DNA of 64,000 bases from Roseovarius spongiae (GTDB lineage Bacteria; Pseudomonadota; Alphaproteobacteria; Rhodobacterales; Rhodobacteraceae), in assembly GCF_003651245.1 (NCBI RefSeq), contig NZ_RAPE01000002.1:434001-498000 (forward strand). Direction: 5' to 3'. Positions 1-8,466 of this stretch are shown one piece after another. The notes beneath the pieces are model-generated. The model was given only the letters and a program-made list of their open reading frames with translations, searched no databases and was not told the DNA's origin. The translations under genes were made by a program, and so were the position numbers. Position 1 is the first letter of the stretch. Each line of letters opens with the position of its first letter.

Positions 1-25
1 CGAATTGAAGGGGCGGATCGGCAAA

Positions 26-283
26 ATGAACAGATCGGCAGATATCCGCAGCGCTCTCGAGGCTGCATTCGACGTACAGCACGTTGAAGTCATTGACGAA
101 AGCGAAGCGCATCGCGGACATGCGGGCTATCAGGAGGGCGGGCAGTCGCATTTCCGCGTGCGGCTCCGCGCCCCCGAACTGAACGCGATGACGCGGATCG
201 CGCGCCACCGCGCGGTGCACGCCGCCATCGGGCCCAGGCTCATGGGCGAGATACACGCGCTGGCGATCGAGATCGAGGAGTGA
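26..283 (+). CDS. BolA family protein
   Basis: This 85-aa protein has the size and layout of BolA-like proteins. These are small single-domain alpha/beta proteins that work with monothiol glutaredoxins in iron-sulfur or iron homeostasis in the cytoplasm. A segment ending GGQSHFRVRLRAPELNAM fits the BolA core, with the conserved H near residue 43 and the second His-rich helix RIARHRAVHAAIG. The ATG at 26 is preferred over an in-frame TTG at 5, because a G-rich AAGGGGCGG lies just upstream and the first BolA helix starts directly after it. The upstream gene is outside the window. It ends convergently with the DUF4177 gene. Confidence 0.85.
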   Translation: MNRSADIRSALEAAFDVQHVEVIDESEAHRGHAGYQEGGQSHFRVRLRAPELNAMTRIARHRAVHAAIGPRLMGEIHALAIEIEE

Positions 284-349
284 CGTGGACGGCGAACTTC
301 CTCACAGGTAGGAAATCGCCGTGGCTTTTCAAGGGGAAGCCCCGGGGCG

Positions 350-748
350 TCAGTCGGGCTTGGGCGGCGTTTCGTCGGGGTCGGCGTCGGGCGGATCGGC
401 CGGCGCGCCGCCGGGGTGCTGCGGCGTGATCGGCGCGGCGCGTTCCGGGGTCGGCTGTGTCGCTTTCGTCTCGGCGGCCGCCTGCGCATCGGCGATCACC
501 TCGTCGGCCGCGTCGGTGACGGGGCGGCGGAATACCATCACCGTGCGATAGACCGTCTGGCTCGAGGTGAGCCCCTGCCGCTCGTCGCTGGGCAGCAGGT
601 CCGTGCGCATGAATTCCCAGCCCTCGGCGGCCTGCGCGTTCAGCAGCGTCTCGACCGCGTTGGCGTGCCGCGCTTCCGGGGTCTTCTTGCCCGGCGCCTT
701 GAGGCCCTTGGTGGGTGCGCTCAGCACGCGGTATTCGTAGCGGATCAT
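350..748 (-). CDS. DUF4177 domain-containing protein
   Basis: The first ~65 residues (MIRYEYRVLSAP, then AVETLLNAQAAEGWEFMRTD) match the DUF4177 pattern: a short beta strand starting with YEY and a helix followed by the G-W-E motif. The remaining ~60 residues are rich in Ala, Pro, Thr and Asp and look disordered. No catalytic motif, signal peptide or membrane segment is visible. The start is the ATG at 748. The function is unknown; DUF4177 proteins are small soluble proteins with no assigned reaction. It stands alone, convergent with bolA and upstream of the thioesterase in the same direction, with an 80-bp gap. Confidence 0.75.
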   Translation of the reverse strand: MIRYEYRVLSAPTKGLKAPGKKTPEARHANAVETLLNAQAAEGWEFMRTDLLPSDERQGLTSSQTVYRTVMVFRRPVTDAADEVIADAQAAAETKATQPTPERAAPITPQHPGGAPADPPDADPDETPPKPD

Positions 749-828
749 GGCGGCGGTCCCTTGGATCGGTATGCAGGTGTCGGGAATCTAACGGCCCGCG
801 CGCTTGGGTGAAAGCCGCAAAACGCGGC

Positions 829-1308
829 TCAGCGACGCTGCCGGACGCCGATGGGGCGCCCGATCCCCTCGGGGCGGGGCAGGCGGTCGTGCTCGGCCTG
901 CATTTTCGTCATGTTCTCCATCACGTCCCCGGGCATCGGCGCGACGCGCGGACCGGTCATGTCCACATGCAGCGTCAGCCCCTCGGCTGTCGCGGCGAGC
1001 CAGCCGTCCTCGTGCCGCAACTCCTGGTAGCTGTGAAAGCGCTTCGCGTCGAAGTCGAGCAGCCGGAAGGACGCGCGCACCCGGTCGCCCAGGTGCAATT
1101 CGCGCAAGTAGCGGACATGAAATTCGGCCACGTAGGTGGTCATACGCCGCTCGCGCGCGTAGTCCGCGCCAAAGCCGAGACGCGGATAGGCATGGTCCGC
1201 GCCCCGGTCGAACAGGACGTTGTAATAGGCCATGTTGAGATGACCGTTGAAGTCGATCCAGCCGGGCTCGATCTCCATCAGGCCCGAAACCTCCGGCGCG
1301 GCGGTCAC
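829..1308 (-). CDS. 4HBT-type acyl-CoA thioesterase
   Basis: This 159-aa single hotdog-fold protein resembles the 4-hydroxybenzoyl-CoA thioesterase/YbgC group, which hydrolyses acyl-CoA thioesters. The N-terminal WIDFNGHLNMAYYNVLFD segment carries the typical D-x-N-x-H-x-N active-site loop. It is followed by RYLRELHLGDRVRASFRLLD, the conserved central strand. The start is a GTG at 1308, one base after the gatB stop, so it is very likely co-transcribed and translationally coupled with gatB. An internal ATG ten codons later is an alternative start. The substrate cannot be read from the sequence. Confidence 0.8.
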   Translation of the reverse strand: MTAAPEVSGLMEIEPGWIDFNGHLNMAYYNVLFDRGADHAYPRLGFGADYARERRMTTYVAEFHVRYLRELHLGDRVRASFRLLDFDAKRFHSYQELRHEDGWLAATAEGLTLHVDMTGPRVAPMPGDVMENMTKMQAEHDRLPRPEGIGRPIGVRQRR

Positions 1309-1309
1309 G

Positions 1310-2818
1310 TCAGAGGCCCAGCTTCGCGCCGACGATCTGGTTCACCGCCTTGGGGTTGGCCTTGCCGCCGGTGGCCTTCATCACCTGTCCGACGAACCAG
1401 CCGGCGAGCTTGGGGTTCTGCTTGGCCTTCTCGACCTGCGCGGGATTGTCGGCGATGATCTTGTCGACGGCTTCCTCGATTGCGCCGGTGTCGGTCACCT
1501 GTTTCAACCCGCGCTCGGTCACGATCTTGCCGGGCGCGTCGCCGGTTTCGATATGGATTTCAAGCACGTCCTTGGCGATCTTCGTGCTGATTTCGTCGGC
1601 GGCGACCATCGCGAGGATGGCGGCGTTGACCTCGGGCGCGGCGATGTCCTGCGGCGCGAGTTCGGCCTTGTTGGCGCGGCCCAGCACTTCGTTGATGACC
1701 CAGTTGGCGGTCTTCTTGCCGTCGCCGCCGCCCACTGAGGCCTCGAAATAGGCGGCCAGGTCGCGGTCGGCGGTGAGCACGGAGGCGTCGTATTCGGTGA
1801 CGCCGTAATCCGTGACAAAACGCGCCTTCTTGGCGTCCGGCAGTTCGGGCAGGGACGCGGCGATGCCGTCGACCCAGTCCTGTTCGATCTCGAGCGGCAG
1901 GAGATCGGGGTCGGGGAAGTAGCGGTAATCATGCGCCTCTTCCTTGGAGCGCATCGAACGGGTCTCGCTCCGGTCGGGGTCATATAGGCGCGTTTCCTGC
2001 ACGACCTCGCCGCCGGACTCCAACAGCGCGATCTGGCGTCTTGCTTCGTAATCAATGGCTTGCTGGATGAACCTCATGGAGTTCATGTTCTTGATCTCGC
2101 AGCGCGTGCCCAGATGCGAGAAATCCTGGCTTTCCTGGTAGCGTTCGTAATCGCCGGGGCGGCAGACGCTCACGTTCACGTCGGCGCGCAGGTTGCCGTT
2201 CTGCATGTTGCCGTCGCAGGTGCCAAGGTAGCGCAGGATCTGGCGCAGCTTGGTCACATAGGCCGCCGCCTCCTCGGGGCCGCGGATGTCGGGGCGGCTG
2301 ACGATCTCCATCAGGCAGACGCCGGTGCGGTTGAGATCGACGAAGGACATGGCCGGGTCCATGTCGTGGATCGACTTGCCGGCGTCCTGCTCCATGTGGA
2401 TACGCTCGATCCGCACGCGCCGGGCGACGCCGGGCTCCATGTCGACGAGGATCTCGCCCTCGCCCACCAGGGGCTCGTATAGCTGGCTGATCTGGTAGCC
2501 CTGCGGCAGGTCGGGATAGAAGTAGTTCTTTCGGTCGAATGCGGATTTGAGGTTGATTCGCGCCTTGAGGCCAAGCCCCGTGCGCACCGCCTGTTCGACG
2601 CAGAATTCGTTGATCACGGGCAGCATCCCGGGCATGGCGGCGTCGATGAAGGCGACGTTCGAATTGGGCTCGGCGCCAAATTCGGTCGAGGCGCCCGAGA
2701 ACAGCTTGGCCTTCGAGGCGACCTGGGCGTGGACCTCCATGCCGATCACCAGTTCCCAATCGTGTTTCGCGCCTGCGATCACGCGGGGTTTCGGGGTCTC
2801 GTAGGTCAGATCGAGCAT
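1310..2818 (-). CDS. gatB: Asp-tRNA(Asn)/Glu-tRNA(Gln) amidotransferase subunit B
   Basis: GatB is the tRNA-binding subunit of GatCAB, which converts Glu-tRNA(Gln) to Gln-tRNA(Gln) (and Asp-tRNA(Asn) to Asn-tRNA(Asn)). The 502-aa protein shows the family signatures [28 protein letters not shown] and [16 protein letters not shown] in the cradle domain, and a C-terminal YqeY-like tail ending [14 protein letters not shown]. The ATG at 2818 is chosen because AAGGGAAG lies 6 bases upstream. A 19-residue N-terminal extension from an upstream ATG is Arg-rich and not conserved-looking. gatA and gatC are not in this window. Length is normal for the family. Confidence 0.97.
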   Translation of the reverse strand: MLDLTYETPKPRVIAGAKHDWELVIGMEVHAQVASKAKLFSGASTEFGAEPNSNVAFIDAAMPGMLPVINEFCVEQAVRTGLGLKARINLKSAFDRKNYFYPDLPQGYQISQLYEPLVGEGEILVDMEPGVARRVRIERIHMEQDAGKSIHDMDPAMSFVDLNRTGVCLMEIVSRPDIRGPEEAAAYVTKLRQILRYLGTCDGNMQNGNLRADVNVSVCRPGDYERYQESQDFSHLGTRCEIKNMNSMRFIQQAIDYEARRQIALLESGGEVVQETRLYDPDRSETRSMRSKEEAHDYRYFPDPDLLPLEIEQDWVDGIAASLPELPDAKKARFVTDYGVTEYDASVLTADRDLAAYFEASVGGGDGKKTANWVINEVLGRANKAELAPQDIAAPEVNAAILAMVAADEISTKIAKDVLEIHIETGDAPGKIVTERGLKQVTDTGAIEEAVDKIIADNPAQVEKAKQNPKLAGWFVGQVMKATGGKANPKAVNQIVGAKLGL

Positions 2819-2905
2819 AATTTGCTTCCCTTGTCGTCGCCTCGCCGCACAGGCGTCCGGTCCCGCCGGACCCATGCCTGTGACGCAACGCTTTATTTGA
2901 GCGCG

Positions 2906-2972
2906 CCTTGCGGGGCAAGGTCCGCCGGATTGTGATCAAATGGCAACGTTCGCGGGATACGCAACGTCCGCG
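2906..2972. promoter_or_regulatory. Inverted and direct repeats in the gatB/HxlR divergent region
   Basis: The 230-bp gap between divergent gatB and the HxlR regulator contains a 6-bp inverted repeat, CCTTGC-GGG-GCAAGG (2906-2920). Further on are two near-identical 11-mers, CAACGTTCGCG (2944-2954) and CAACGTCCGCG (2962-2972), spaced by 18 bp. HxlR regulators commonly control themselves or a divergent gene, so these are candidate operator sites. This is inference; no footprint data are available. Confidence 0.35.
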
Positions 2973-3048
2973 TGAATGGCGCGCCGCCCGATGCCTCTCT
3001 GAGGCGATTGCATTTCCGCGCAAAGACCGGTTCTATCCTCAACATAAG

Positions 3049-3396
3049 ATGTTTGATATGAGCGCCCGGGGTCTCCTCATGCGTACCAGTGAATACGAAT
3101 GGCGGACCACGCGCGCCGCGATCGAAGTTATCGGGGATCGTTGGTCCTTGCTGATTCTCAACGAGTTTCTGGAACACGGCGCGCGCCGGTTCCTGGACCT
3201 TCAGGAATATCTCGGCATTTCTCCCAATACGTTGTCAGCGCGGCTGCGGCGGATGCAGTCGGCGGGCCTGATCGAACGCCGGCAGTATTCGCAATCCCCG
3301 CCGCGGTCCGAATATCACCTGACCGAGAAAGGCGCGCGCATGGCGCCGGTGATCGACGCGATTCGGGACTGGGCCTGTGACAACATGCGCCAGTGA
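3049..3396 (+). CDS. HxlR family winged-helix transcriptional regulator
   Basis: The protein has the classic HxlR/MarR-like winged helix: IEVIGDRWSLLILNEFL, then SPNTLSARLRRMQSAGLIERR (recognition helix and turn), then the wing EYHLTEKGARMAPVIDAI. Such regulators bind DNA as dimers and often respond to redox or electrophile signals; the only Cys here is near the C-terminus. Three in-frame ATGs (3049, 3058, 3079) are possible starts and none has a strong ribosome site. 3079 (MRTSEYEW) would still keep the whole domain. An upstream open frame back to 2908 is rejected as non-conserved. It is divergent from gatB. Target genes are unknown. Confidence 0.82.
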   Translation: MFDMSARGLLMRTSEYEWRTTRAAIEVIGDRWSLLILNEFLEHGARRFLDLQEYLGISPNTLSARLRRMQSAGLIERRQYSQSPPRSEYHLTEKGARMAPVIDAIRDWACDNMRQ

Positions 3397-3414
3397 CCCG
3401 CGCCCGGCGCGGCG

Positions 3415-4680
3415 TCAGATCGTGGGCAGGCGATACATGCCCGCGGGCGAGAACGCGATGCTGCCGCCATCGGCGATGTCATCGGCGAAGATCGACGCGA
3501 TGGCGCGCAGCGCGGTGCGCCGCCCTTCGCTGATCAGCGCGCGGCGCGAGGGCAGGCGGGGCGTCTGGCCGGGGTGGTGAAGCGCCTGCGTCCAGATCAA
3601 GGGATGCAGTTCGTGCAGGTGATCGGAGAGGATCCAGCGCAGGTTGGCGTGCAGCGCCGCGCGCACCCGCGCGATCGGCGCCGGGTCGTCGTCGCGCGGG
3701 CGCATCGAAATGGCGCAGAAGGCGGCGAGCAGGTTGGCGGTGTGCTGGTCGGGGCAGCGCGCGATGATGTCGCGCAGCCCGTCGCCGAAGAACACGGTGT
3801 CGATCAGCCCGAGCGCGCCCGGATCGAGCGCCAGCGCGTCAAGATAGACCCACGCATAGGCGCCCGCGCCCCAGACGTCGCCGGTGCGCGCGGCGGTGCG
3901 GCGCGCCTCGAGCTCGAGCGTGTGGTAATCGCCGAGCCGCGCGGGCAGGAGCGTCTGCCCGAGGGCGCGCATGTGGCGCGAGCCAGTGGGGTCGAGGTCG
4001 ATCAGGTCCTCGAAATCGTCCGAGATCCGCCGATCGGTCTGGCTCAGCGCGGCCAGGAGCGCGCATTCCGCCGCGGCGAGAGAGGGGGCGTTCTCGGCCA
4101 GCCCGCTATGGGGCGCGAGAACCCCGGCGGCCCGGTCGAAATGGCGGCGGAAGCGGGCTTCGCGATCCTCGGGCGCGTGGCTGCCGGCGCCCGCCGGCGC
4201 GTTCCGCCAGGCCCAGCCGATATCGACATGCGCCATCGCCACGATCATTGCGAGGGCGTAATCGTCCGGGTGATCGTTCAGGATCGATTCGAACGCGTCG
4301 ATGCCGTCCTGCGGCGGCGCGACGCCGTCAAAGAGAGCGTCCTCGGCCATCGCCACCACGTCGCTGCGCGCCCCGAAGGCGAGCAGCATCGCCGCCGATT
4401 CGCCCCCCGGCGTGGCGGTGCGGGCGGCATCGGCGTCGTGGATGGCCTCGGCCAGTTCGGCCCATTGCTCCTGCCGGGCGAACCGCAGGCCGCGATCCTG
4501 GAATTCGGCGCGGGCCATCTCCTCGTCCGTGATCGGCATGGACGGCAGGATGATGCGCCGGCTGAGCATGTCGAGGTCGTGAAGGGACGGCGCTCCGGAC
4601 CCGGTCAGCCGGCGCATGGCGCGCATGACCGGCAGTCGGCGGAGCAGGCGGGTGATGGTCGCGGGATCGGGCGGTTGCAC
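3415..4680 (-). CDS. Conserved hypothetical protein, 421 aa, helical
   Basis: I do not recognise this family. The 421-aa product is Ala/Arg/Asp-rich and mostly helical. Repeated patterns such as DDYALAMIVAMAHVDIGWAW, ECALLAALSQTDRRISDDF and HTANLLAAFCAISMRP give it a TPR-like appearance without clear TPR consensus. No signal peptide or convincing transmembrane segment is seen. The start is a GTG at 4680 with no clear Shine-Dalgarno sequence, so the N-terminus is uncertain; the ATG at codon 19 is an alternative. Coding character is supported by continuous GC-rich third positions over 1.2 kb. It converges with the HxlR gene (18-bp gap). Confidence 0.7.
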   Translation of the reverse strand: MQPPDPATITRLLRRLPVMRAMRRLTGSGAPSLHDLDMLSRRIILPSMPITDEEMARAEFQDRGLRFARQEQWAELAEAIHDADAARTATPGGESAAMLLAFGARSDVVAMAEDALFDGVAPPQDGIDAFESILNDHPDDYALAMIVAMAHVDIGWAWRNAPAGAGSHAPEDREARFRRHFDRAAGVLAPHSGLAENAPSLAAAECALLAALSQTDRRISDDFEDLIDLDPTGSRHMRALGQTLLPARLGDYHTLELEARRTAARTGDVWGAGAYAWVYLDALALDPGALGLIDTVFFGDGLRDIIARCPDQHTANLLAAFCAISMRPRDDDPAPIARVRAALHANLRWILSDHLHELHPLIWTQALHHPGQTPRLPSRRALISEGRRTALRAIASIFADDIADGGSIAFSPAGMYRLPTI

Positions 4681-4838
4681 GGCGGAACGGGCCTCGTTGC
4701 GGGGAGTTCATGGTGACGTCACAGGCAGGATGCGCGGCCATTCGGGCCAAAACATGACCGGCCCAAGGAGAAGCCGGGAACAATGCGCCCGCCGCGCCCG
4801 CCCATTGCCATTGTCCGGGATTCCGGCAATCATGCGGG

Positions 4839-5504
4839 ATGCTGCGAGCTGCCCTTTGTTTTTTCTTGATAATTTCCGCCCCGACTGGCGCGTTCCCGGA
4901 TGACGCGGAGGTCAGGCCGGTCGCGCGCGCCCCGGCTCCGCCGCCGATGCGCTGGGCCCATCGGCCGGAATCCGCGCAATGGACGCGCAGCGCGCTGGAG
5001 GCGTTGCGCACACACGGCGCGCCCCTGGCCGCGAGCGTGCCGCGCGACATCGCCCAGTGGTGCCCCGGCTACGAGACGGCCGCCCCGCCGCAACGTCGCG
5101 CCTTCTGGGTCGGGTTCCTGTCGGCGCTGGCCAAGTACGAGAGCACCTGGCGCCCGAACGCGGTCGGCGGCGGCGGGCGGTGGTTCGGCCTGTTGCAGAT
5201 CCAGCCATCGACGGCGCGCGGCTATGGCTGCCGGGCGCGGTCCGGACAGGCGCTGAAGAACGGAAACGCCAACCTGAGTTGCGCGATCCGAATCCTCGCC
5301 CGGACGGTGCCGCGCGACCGGGCCATCGCGCTGCGTGACGGGCGCTGGCGCGGGGTGGCGGCGGACTGGGGGCCGATGCGCTCCAAGCGCAAGCGCGCCG
5401 AGATGGCGGCCTGGCTGCGCGGGCAGAGCTACTGCGCGATCACGCGCTCGCCCCGGCCCAAGGCGCGCCCCGCCGCGCCGCCGATGCGCCGCGCCGACCG
5501 CTAG
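4839..5504 (+). CDS. Lytic transglycosylase-like (SLT domain) exported protein
   Basis: This 221-aa protein has an N-terminal signal peptide (MLRAALCFFLIISAPTGAFP). Its SLT/goose-lysozyme-like core has the catalytic Glu in ALAKYESTWRPNAVGG (about residue 94) followed by FGLLQIQPSTARGYGC, the usual active-site and substrate-groove motifs. Members cleave the MurNAc-GlcNAc bond in peptidoglycan, in the periplasm. Cys residues in GYGC, NLSC and QSYC may form disulfides. The tail is Arg/Pro-rich and probably disordered. It ends in a CTAG that provides the stop codon both for this gene and for convergent pepN (4-bp overlap). Confidence 0.82.
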   Translation: MLRAALCFFLIISAPTGAFPDDAEVRPVARAPAPPPMRWAHRPESAQWTRSALEALRTHGAPLAASVPRDIAQWCPGYETAAPPQRRAFWVGFLSALAKYESTWRPNAVGGGGRWFGLLQIQPSTARGYGCRARSGQALKNGNANLSCAIRILARTVPRDRAIALRDGRWRGVAADWGPMRSKRKRAEMAAWLRGQSYCAITRSPRPKARPAAPPMRRADR

Positions 5505-8077
5505 TTCCCCCGGATGCGGCCCACCATCTCGGCGGTGTCCCGGCTGAGCCCGGGCTGCGCGAGGAGCCGGTCGAGCTGAGCCTTGATCAGCGTCTGCCGA
5601 TCCGCATCGTAACGCCGCCACGTCTCGAAGGCCGAGCACATCCGCGCGGTTGTCTGCGGGTTGAGCGGGTCGAGCTTCAGCAGCCAGTCGGTGAGCAGCG
5701 CGTAGCCCGCCCCGGAAGGGTCGTGGAACCCGGCGGGGAAGGCGGTGAGCGCGCCCAGCACCGCGCGGAAGCGGTTGGGGTTCTTCAGCGTGAAATCGGG
5801 GTGTTGCGTCAGTCTCCTGGTTACTTCCACGGCGCGGGCGGGTTCGGCGTTGAGGATTTGCAGGCCAAACCATTTGTCGATCACCAGCCGGTCGTGTCGC
5901 CACTGGTCGTAGAAGGCCTGCACCGCCGCGTCGCCCGCGTTGGCGCGGACGAGACAGGTCAGCGCGGCGAGCTGTTGGGTCATGTTGTCGGCGGCGTCAT
6001 ACTGCGCCTGCGCGCGGGCGCCGCCATCGAGTCGGCCAAGCATCGCCAGCGCCGCGTTGGCAAGGCTGCGCGCGCCCGATTGCTCTGCGTCCGGTCGGTA
6101 GGGCGCGCGCACCTGGTGGGCGTCATAGAGCGTGGCGGCGATGTCCTGCATGGCGTGCGCACGGGCGCTCTTGAGCGCGTCGAGCGCCTCCCAGATCGCC
6201 TGCGGGTCGGGGGTGTGGCCCGCGTCGAACAGCGCTTGCGCCATGTCCTCCTCGCTCGGCAGGCCGAGGGCGAGCGCGCGGAAGGCGGGATCGAGCGTCT
6301 CGTCGCGCGCGACCCGCTCGATCGCGTCGAGGTAGTGCCGGTCGGGCGCCGCGCCCTCGACGATCATCGCCATCAGCCCCTCGCGGGCGAGCGCGCGGCC
6401 CGCCTCCCATCGGTTGAACGGGTCGGTGTCATGGGCAAGCAGGAAGGCGCGCTCGGCGGCGTCGCTGTCGCGGTTGAGGATCACCGGCGCGGAAAATTCC
6501 CGCAGGATCGACGGCACGGGTTTCGCGGTCAGCCCTTCAAAGGCGAAGCTCTGTTCGGCCTCGGTCAGTTCCAGCACGCGGGTTTCGGCGACCTCGTCCC
6601 CGTTGGGGCCGATGAGGCCCACCTTGACCGGAATGACGCGCGGGTTCTTGACCTCCTGTCCCGGGGTGGGCGGGGTGTGCTGGCGCAGGGTGAGCGTATA
6701 GGTTCCGCCCCCTTGCGCGCCCGGCGCCCCGGGGGTCCAGCTTTCCTCCACGTCGATGCGCGGCGTGCCGGCCTCCTCGTACCAGCGCTTGAACTGCGCC
6801 AGGTCCCGGCCGGTCACGTCCTCGAACACGGCGAGCCAGTCCTCGATGGTGCAGGCCTGCCCGTCGTGACGCTCGAAATAGAGGTCGAGCGCGCGGTAAT
6901 AGGCGTCGTCGCCCACCAGCGTCTTGAGCATCCCGATCAGCTCCGCGCCCTTTTCATAGACGGTGGCGGTGTAGAAATTGTTGATCTCGACAAAGCTTTC
7001 GGGCCGCACCGGGTGCGCGAGCGGGCCGTTATCCTCGCGGAACTGACGGGCGCGCAGGGTGATCACGTCGCCTATGCGCTTCACCGGCGCGCTGCGCATG
7101 TCGGCGGTGAACTGGCTGTCGCGAAAGACGGTCAGCCCTTCCTTCAGGCAGAGCTGGAACCAGTCGCGGCAGGTGATGCGGTTGCCGGTCCAGTTGTGGA
7201 AATACTCATGCGCGATGATCGCCTCGATCCGTTCGAAATTGGCGTCGGTAGAGGTCTCCGGGCTGGCCAGCACGCAGGAGGAGTTGAAGACGTTGAGCCC
7301 CTTGTTCTCCATCGCGCCCATGTTGAAATCGTCGACCGCGACGATATTGAAGAGGTCGAGATCGTATTCGCGCCCGTATTTCTCTTCGTCCCAGCGCATC
7401 GAAGCCCTGAGCGCCTCCATTCCGAAGGCGCATTTGCCTTCGTCGCCGGGGCGCACCCAGATGTTCAGGTCGACCTCGCGGCCCGATTTCGTGGTGAAAC
7501 GGCCGGGGTGGTTGACGAGATCCCCGGCCACCAGCGCAAAGAGATAGGCCGGTTTCGGCCAGGGATCATGCCATTCTGCAAAGCCCTCGCCCCGTTCCAC
7601 CGGGTTGCCGTTGGACAGCAGCACGGGCAGGTCCGATTCGATGCGCACGGTAAAGACCGCCATCACGTCGGGACGGTCGGGGTAATAGGTGATCTTGCGA
7701 AAACCCTCGGCCTCACATTGCGTGCAGTACATGCCGTTCGACATGTAGAGCCCTTCGAGCGCGGTGTTGCCCTCGGGGTCGATCTCGACCTCGGCCTCCC
7801 AGGTGAAGGGCGCGTCGGGCGCGTCGCAGGTGAGGCCGGCGTCGCTCAGCGCCGGCGTGACCGGTTCGCCGTCGATCATCGCACGGATGAGTTTCAGCCC
7901 TTCGCCGTCGAGTTTGAACCGCCGCTCGCGCGCCTCGGGGTTGGGGCGGAAGGCGATCCGCGACGTGACCCGCGTGGCGGACGGGTTGAGCCGGAAGGTA
8001 AGATGAACCTCGTCCACCAGGTATGCGGGGGGCGTGTAGTCCGACAGGCGGATGGTCTGGGGGACGGCGTCTTTCAT
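5501..8077 (-). CDS. pepN: Aminopeptidase N (M1 family metallopeptidase)
   Basis: This 858-aa enzyme is a cytoplasmic zinc aminopeptidase of the bacterial PepN branch. It carries the GAMEN exopeptidase motif (about residue 252) and the zinc site HEYFHNWTGN (about 287). The third ligand and flanking residues lie in LCLKEGLTVFRD. A C-terminal helical domain follows, ending AEMVGRIRGN. Length matches the family (~850-880). The start ATG at 8077 gives the expected N-terminus (RLSDYTPPAYLVDEVHL). It lies alone, divergent from the small membrane-protein gene and overlapping the transglycosylase-like gene tail to tail. Confidence 0.97.
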   Translation of the reverse strand: MKDAVPQTIRLSDYTPPAYLVDEVHLTFRLNPSATRVTSRIAFRPNPEARERRFKLDGEGLKLIRAMIDGEPVTPALSDAGLTCDAPDAPFTWEAEVEIDPEGNTALEGLYMSNGMYCTQCEAEGFRKITYYPDRPDVMAVFTVRIESDLPVLLSNGNPVERGEGFAEWHDPWPKPAYLFALVAGDLVNHPGRFTTKSGREVDLNIWVRPGDEGKCAFGMEALRASMRWDEEKYGREYDLDLFNIVAVDDFNMGAMENKGLNVFNSSCVLASPETSTDANFERIEAIIAHEYFHNWTGNRITCRDWFQLCLKEGLTVFRDSQFTADMRSAPVKRIGDVITLRARQFREDNGPLAHPVRPESFVEINNFYTATVYEKGAELIGMLKTLVGDDAYYRALDLYFERHDGQACTIEDWLAVFEDVTGRDLAQFKRWYEEAGTPRIDVEESWTPGAPGAQGGGTYTLTLRQHTPPTPGQEVKNPRVIPVKVGLIGPNGDEVAETRVLELTEAEQSFAFEGLTAKPVPSILREFSAPVILNRDSDAAERAFLLAHDTDPFNRWEAGRALAREGLMAMIVEGAAPDRHYLDAIERVARDETLDPAFRALALGLPSEEDMAQALFDAGHTPDPQAIWEALDALKSARAHAMQDIAATLYDAHQVRAPYRPDAEQSGARSLANAALAMLGRLDGGARAQAQYDAADNMTQQLAALTCLVRANAGDAAVQAFYDQWRHDRLVIDKWFGLQILNAEPARAVEVTRRLTQHPDFTLKNPNRFRAVLGALTAFPAGFHDPSGAGYALLTDWLLKLDPLNPQTTARMCSAFETWRRYDADRQTLIKAQLDRLLAQPGLSRDTAEMVGRIRGN

Positions 8078-8189
8078 CAGTGCACTCCGGGCTTTGGAAC
8101 CTCATGTCCCGCCGGACGTTAGTGTCGCGCGGGGGCGTCTTCAATGGGCGATCCCGATAAGGAAACGCGAGGCGGAAAGGAGAACTTCG

Positions 8190-8384
8190 ATGTCGCCACC
8201 CGACACGAATCTCGAGAAGCAGGAAAAACGTCACAAGGGACCTCTGGTCGGCATAGGGGGCGCGCTGGCGGTCGCCGTGCTCGCGTTCCTGGGGGTCTTG
8301 GTGTGGATGGATTATTTCGACCCGCCGGCGGATGAGCCCGTCGGCGACGGCGCATCCGAGCCTGCGGCGACCACGACCGAGTGA
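8190..8384 (+). CDS. Small single-pass membrane protein, 64 aa
   Basis: The ATG at 8190 follows a good ribosome site (GGAAAGGAGAAC). The product has a charged N-terminus (NLEKQEKRHKG), one hydrophobic helix (LVGIGGALAVAVLAFLGVLV) and an acidic Thr/Ala-rich tail, suggesting an inner-membrane protein with a short periplasmic end. I recognise no family. It is divergent from pepN with a ~110-bp gap and lies 82 bp before the amidotransferase-like gene. A weak GC hairpin without a U-run (8391-8406) follows. An in-frame upstream extension to 8052 lacks ribosome-site support. Confidence 0.65.
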   Translation: MSPPDTNLEKQEKRHKGPLVGIGGALAVAVLAFLGVLVWMDYFDPPADEPVGDGASEPAATTTE

Positions 8385-8466
8385 TCGCCCGCGGGGCTTT
8401 GCCCGCTTGGCACGACGCGGCCGCACCTGTATCACGGCAGAGGAAGCAAGTGACAGGGGCGCGCGC

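Noticed and set aside
322-342. Possible hairpin between convergent bolA and the DUF4177 gene
   Set aside because: It needs G-T pairs and has no following T-run, so it is not convincing as a terminator.
5723-8122. 799-codon plus-strand open frame opposite pepN
   Set aside because: Shadow of pepN; no domain, and pepN motifs are unmistakable.
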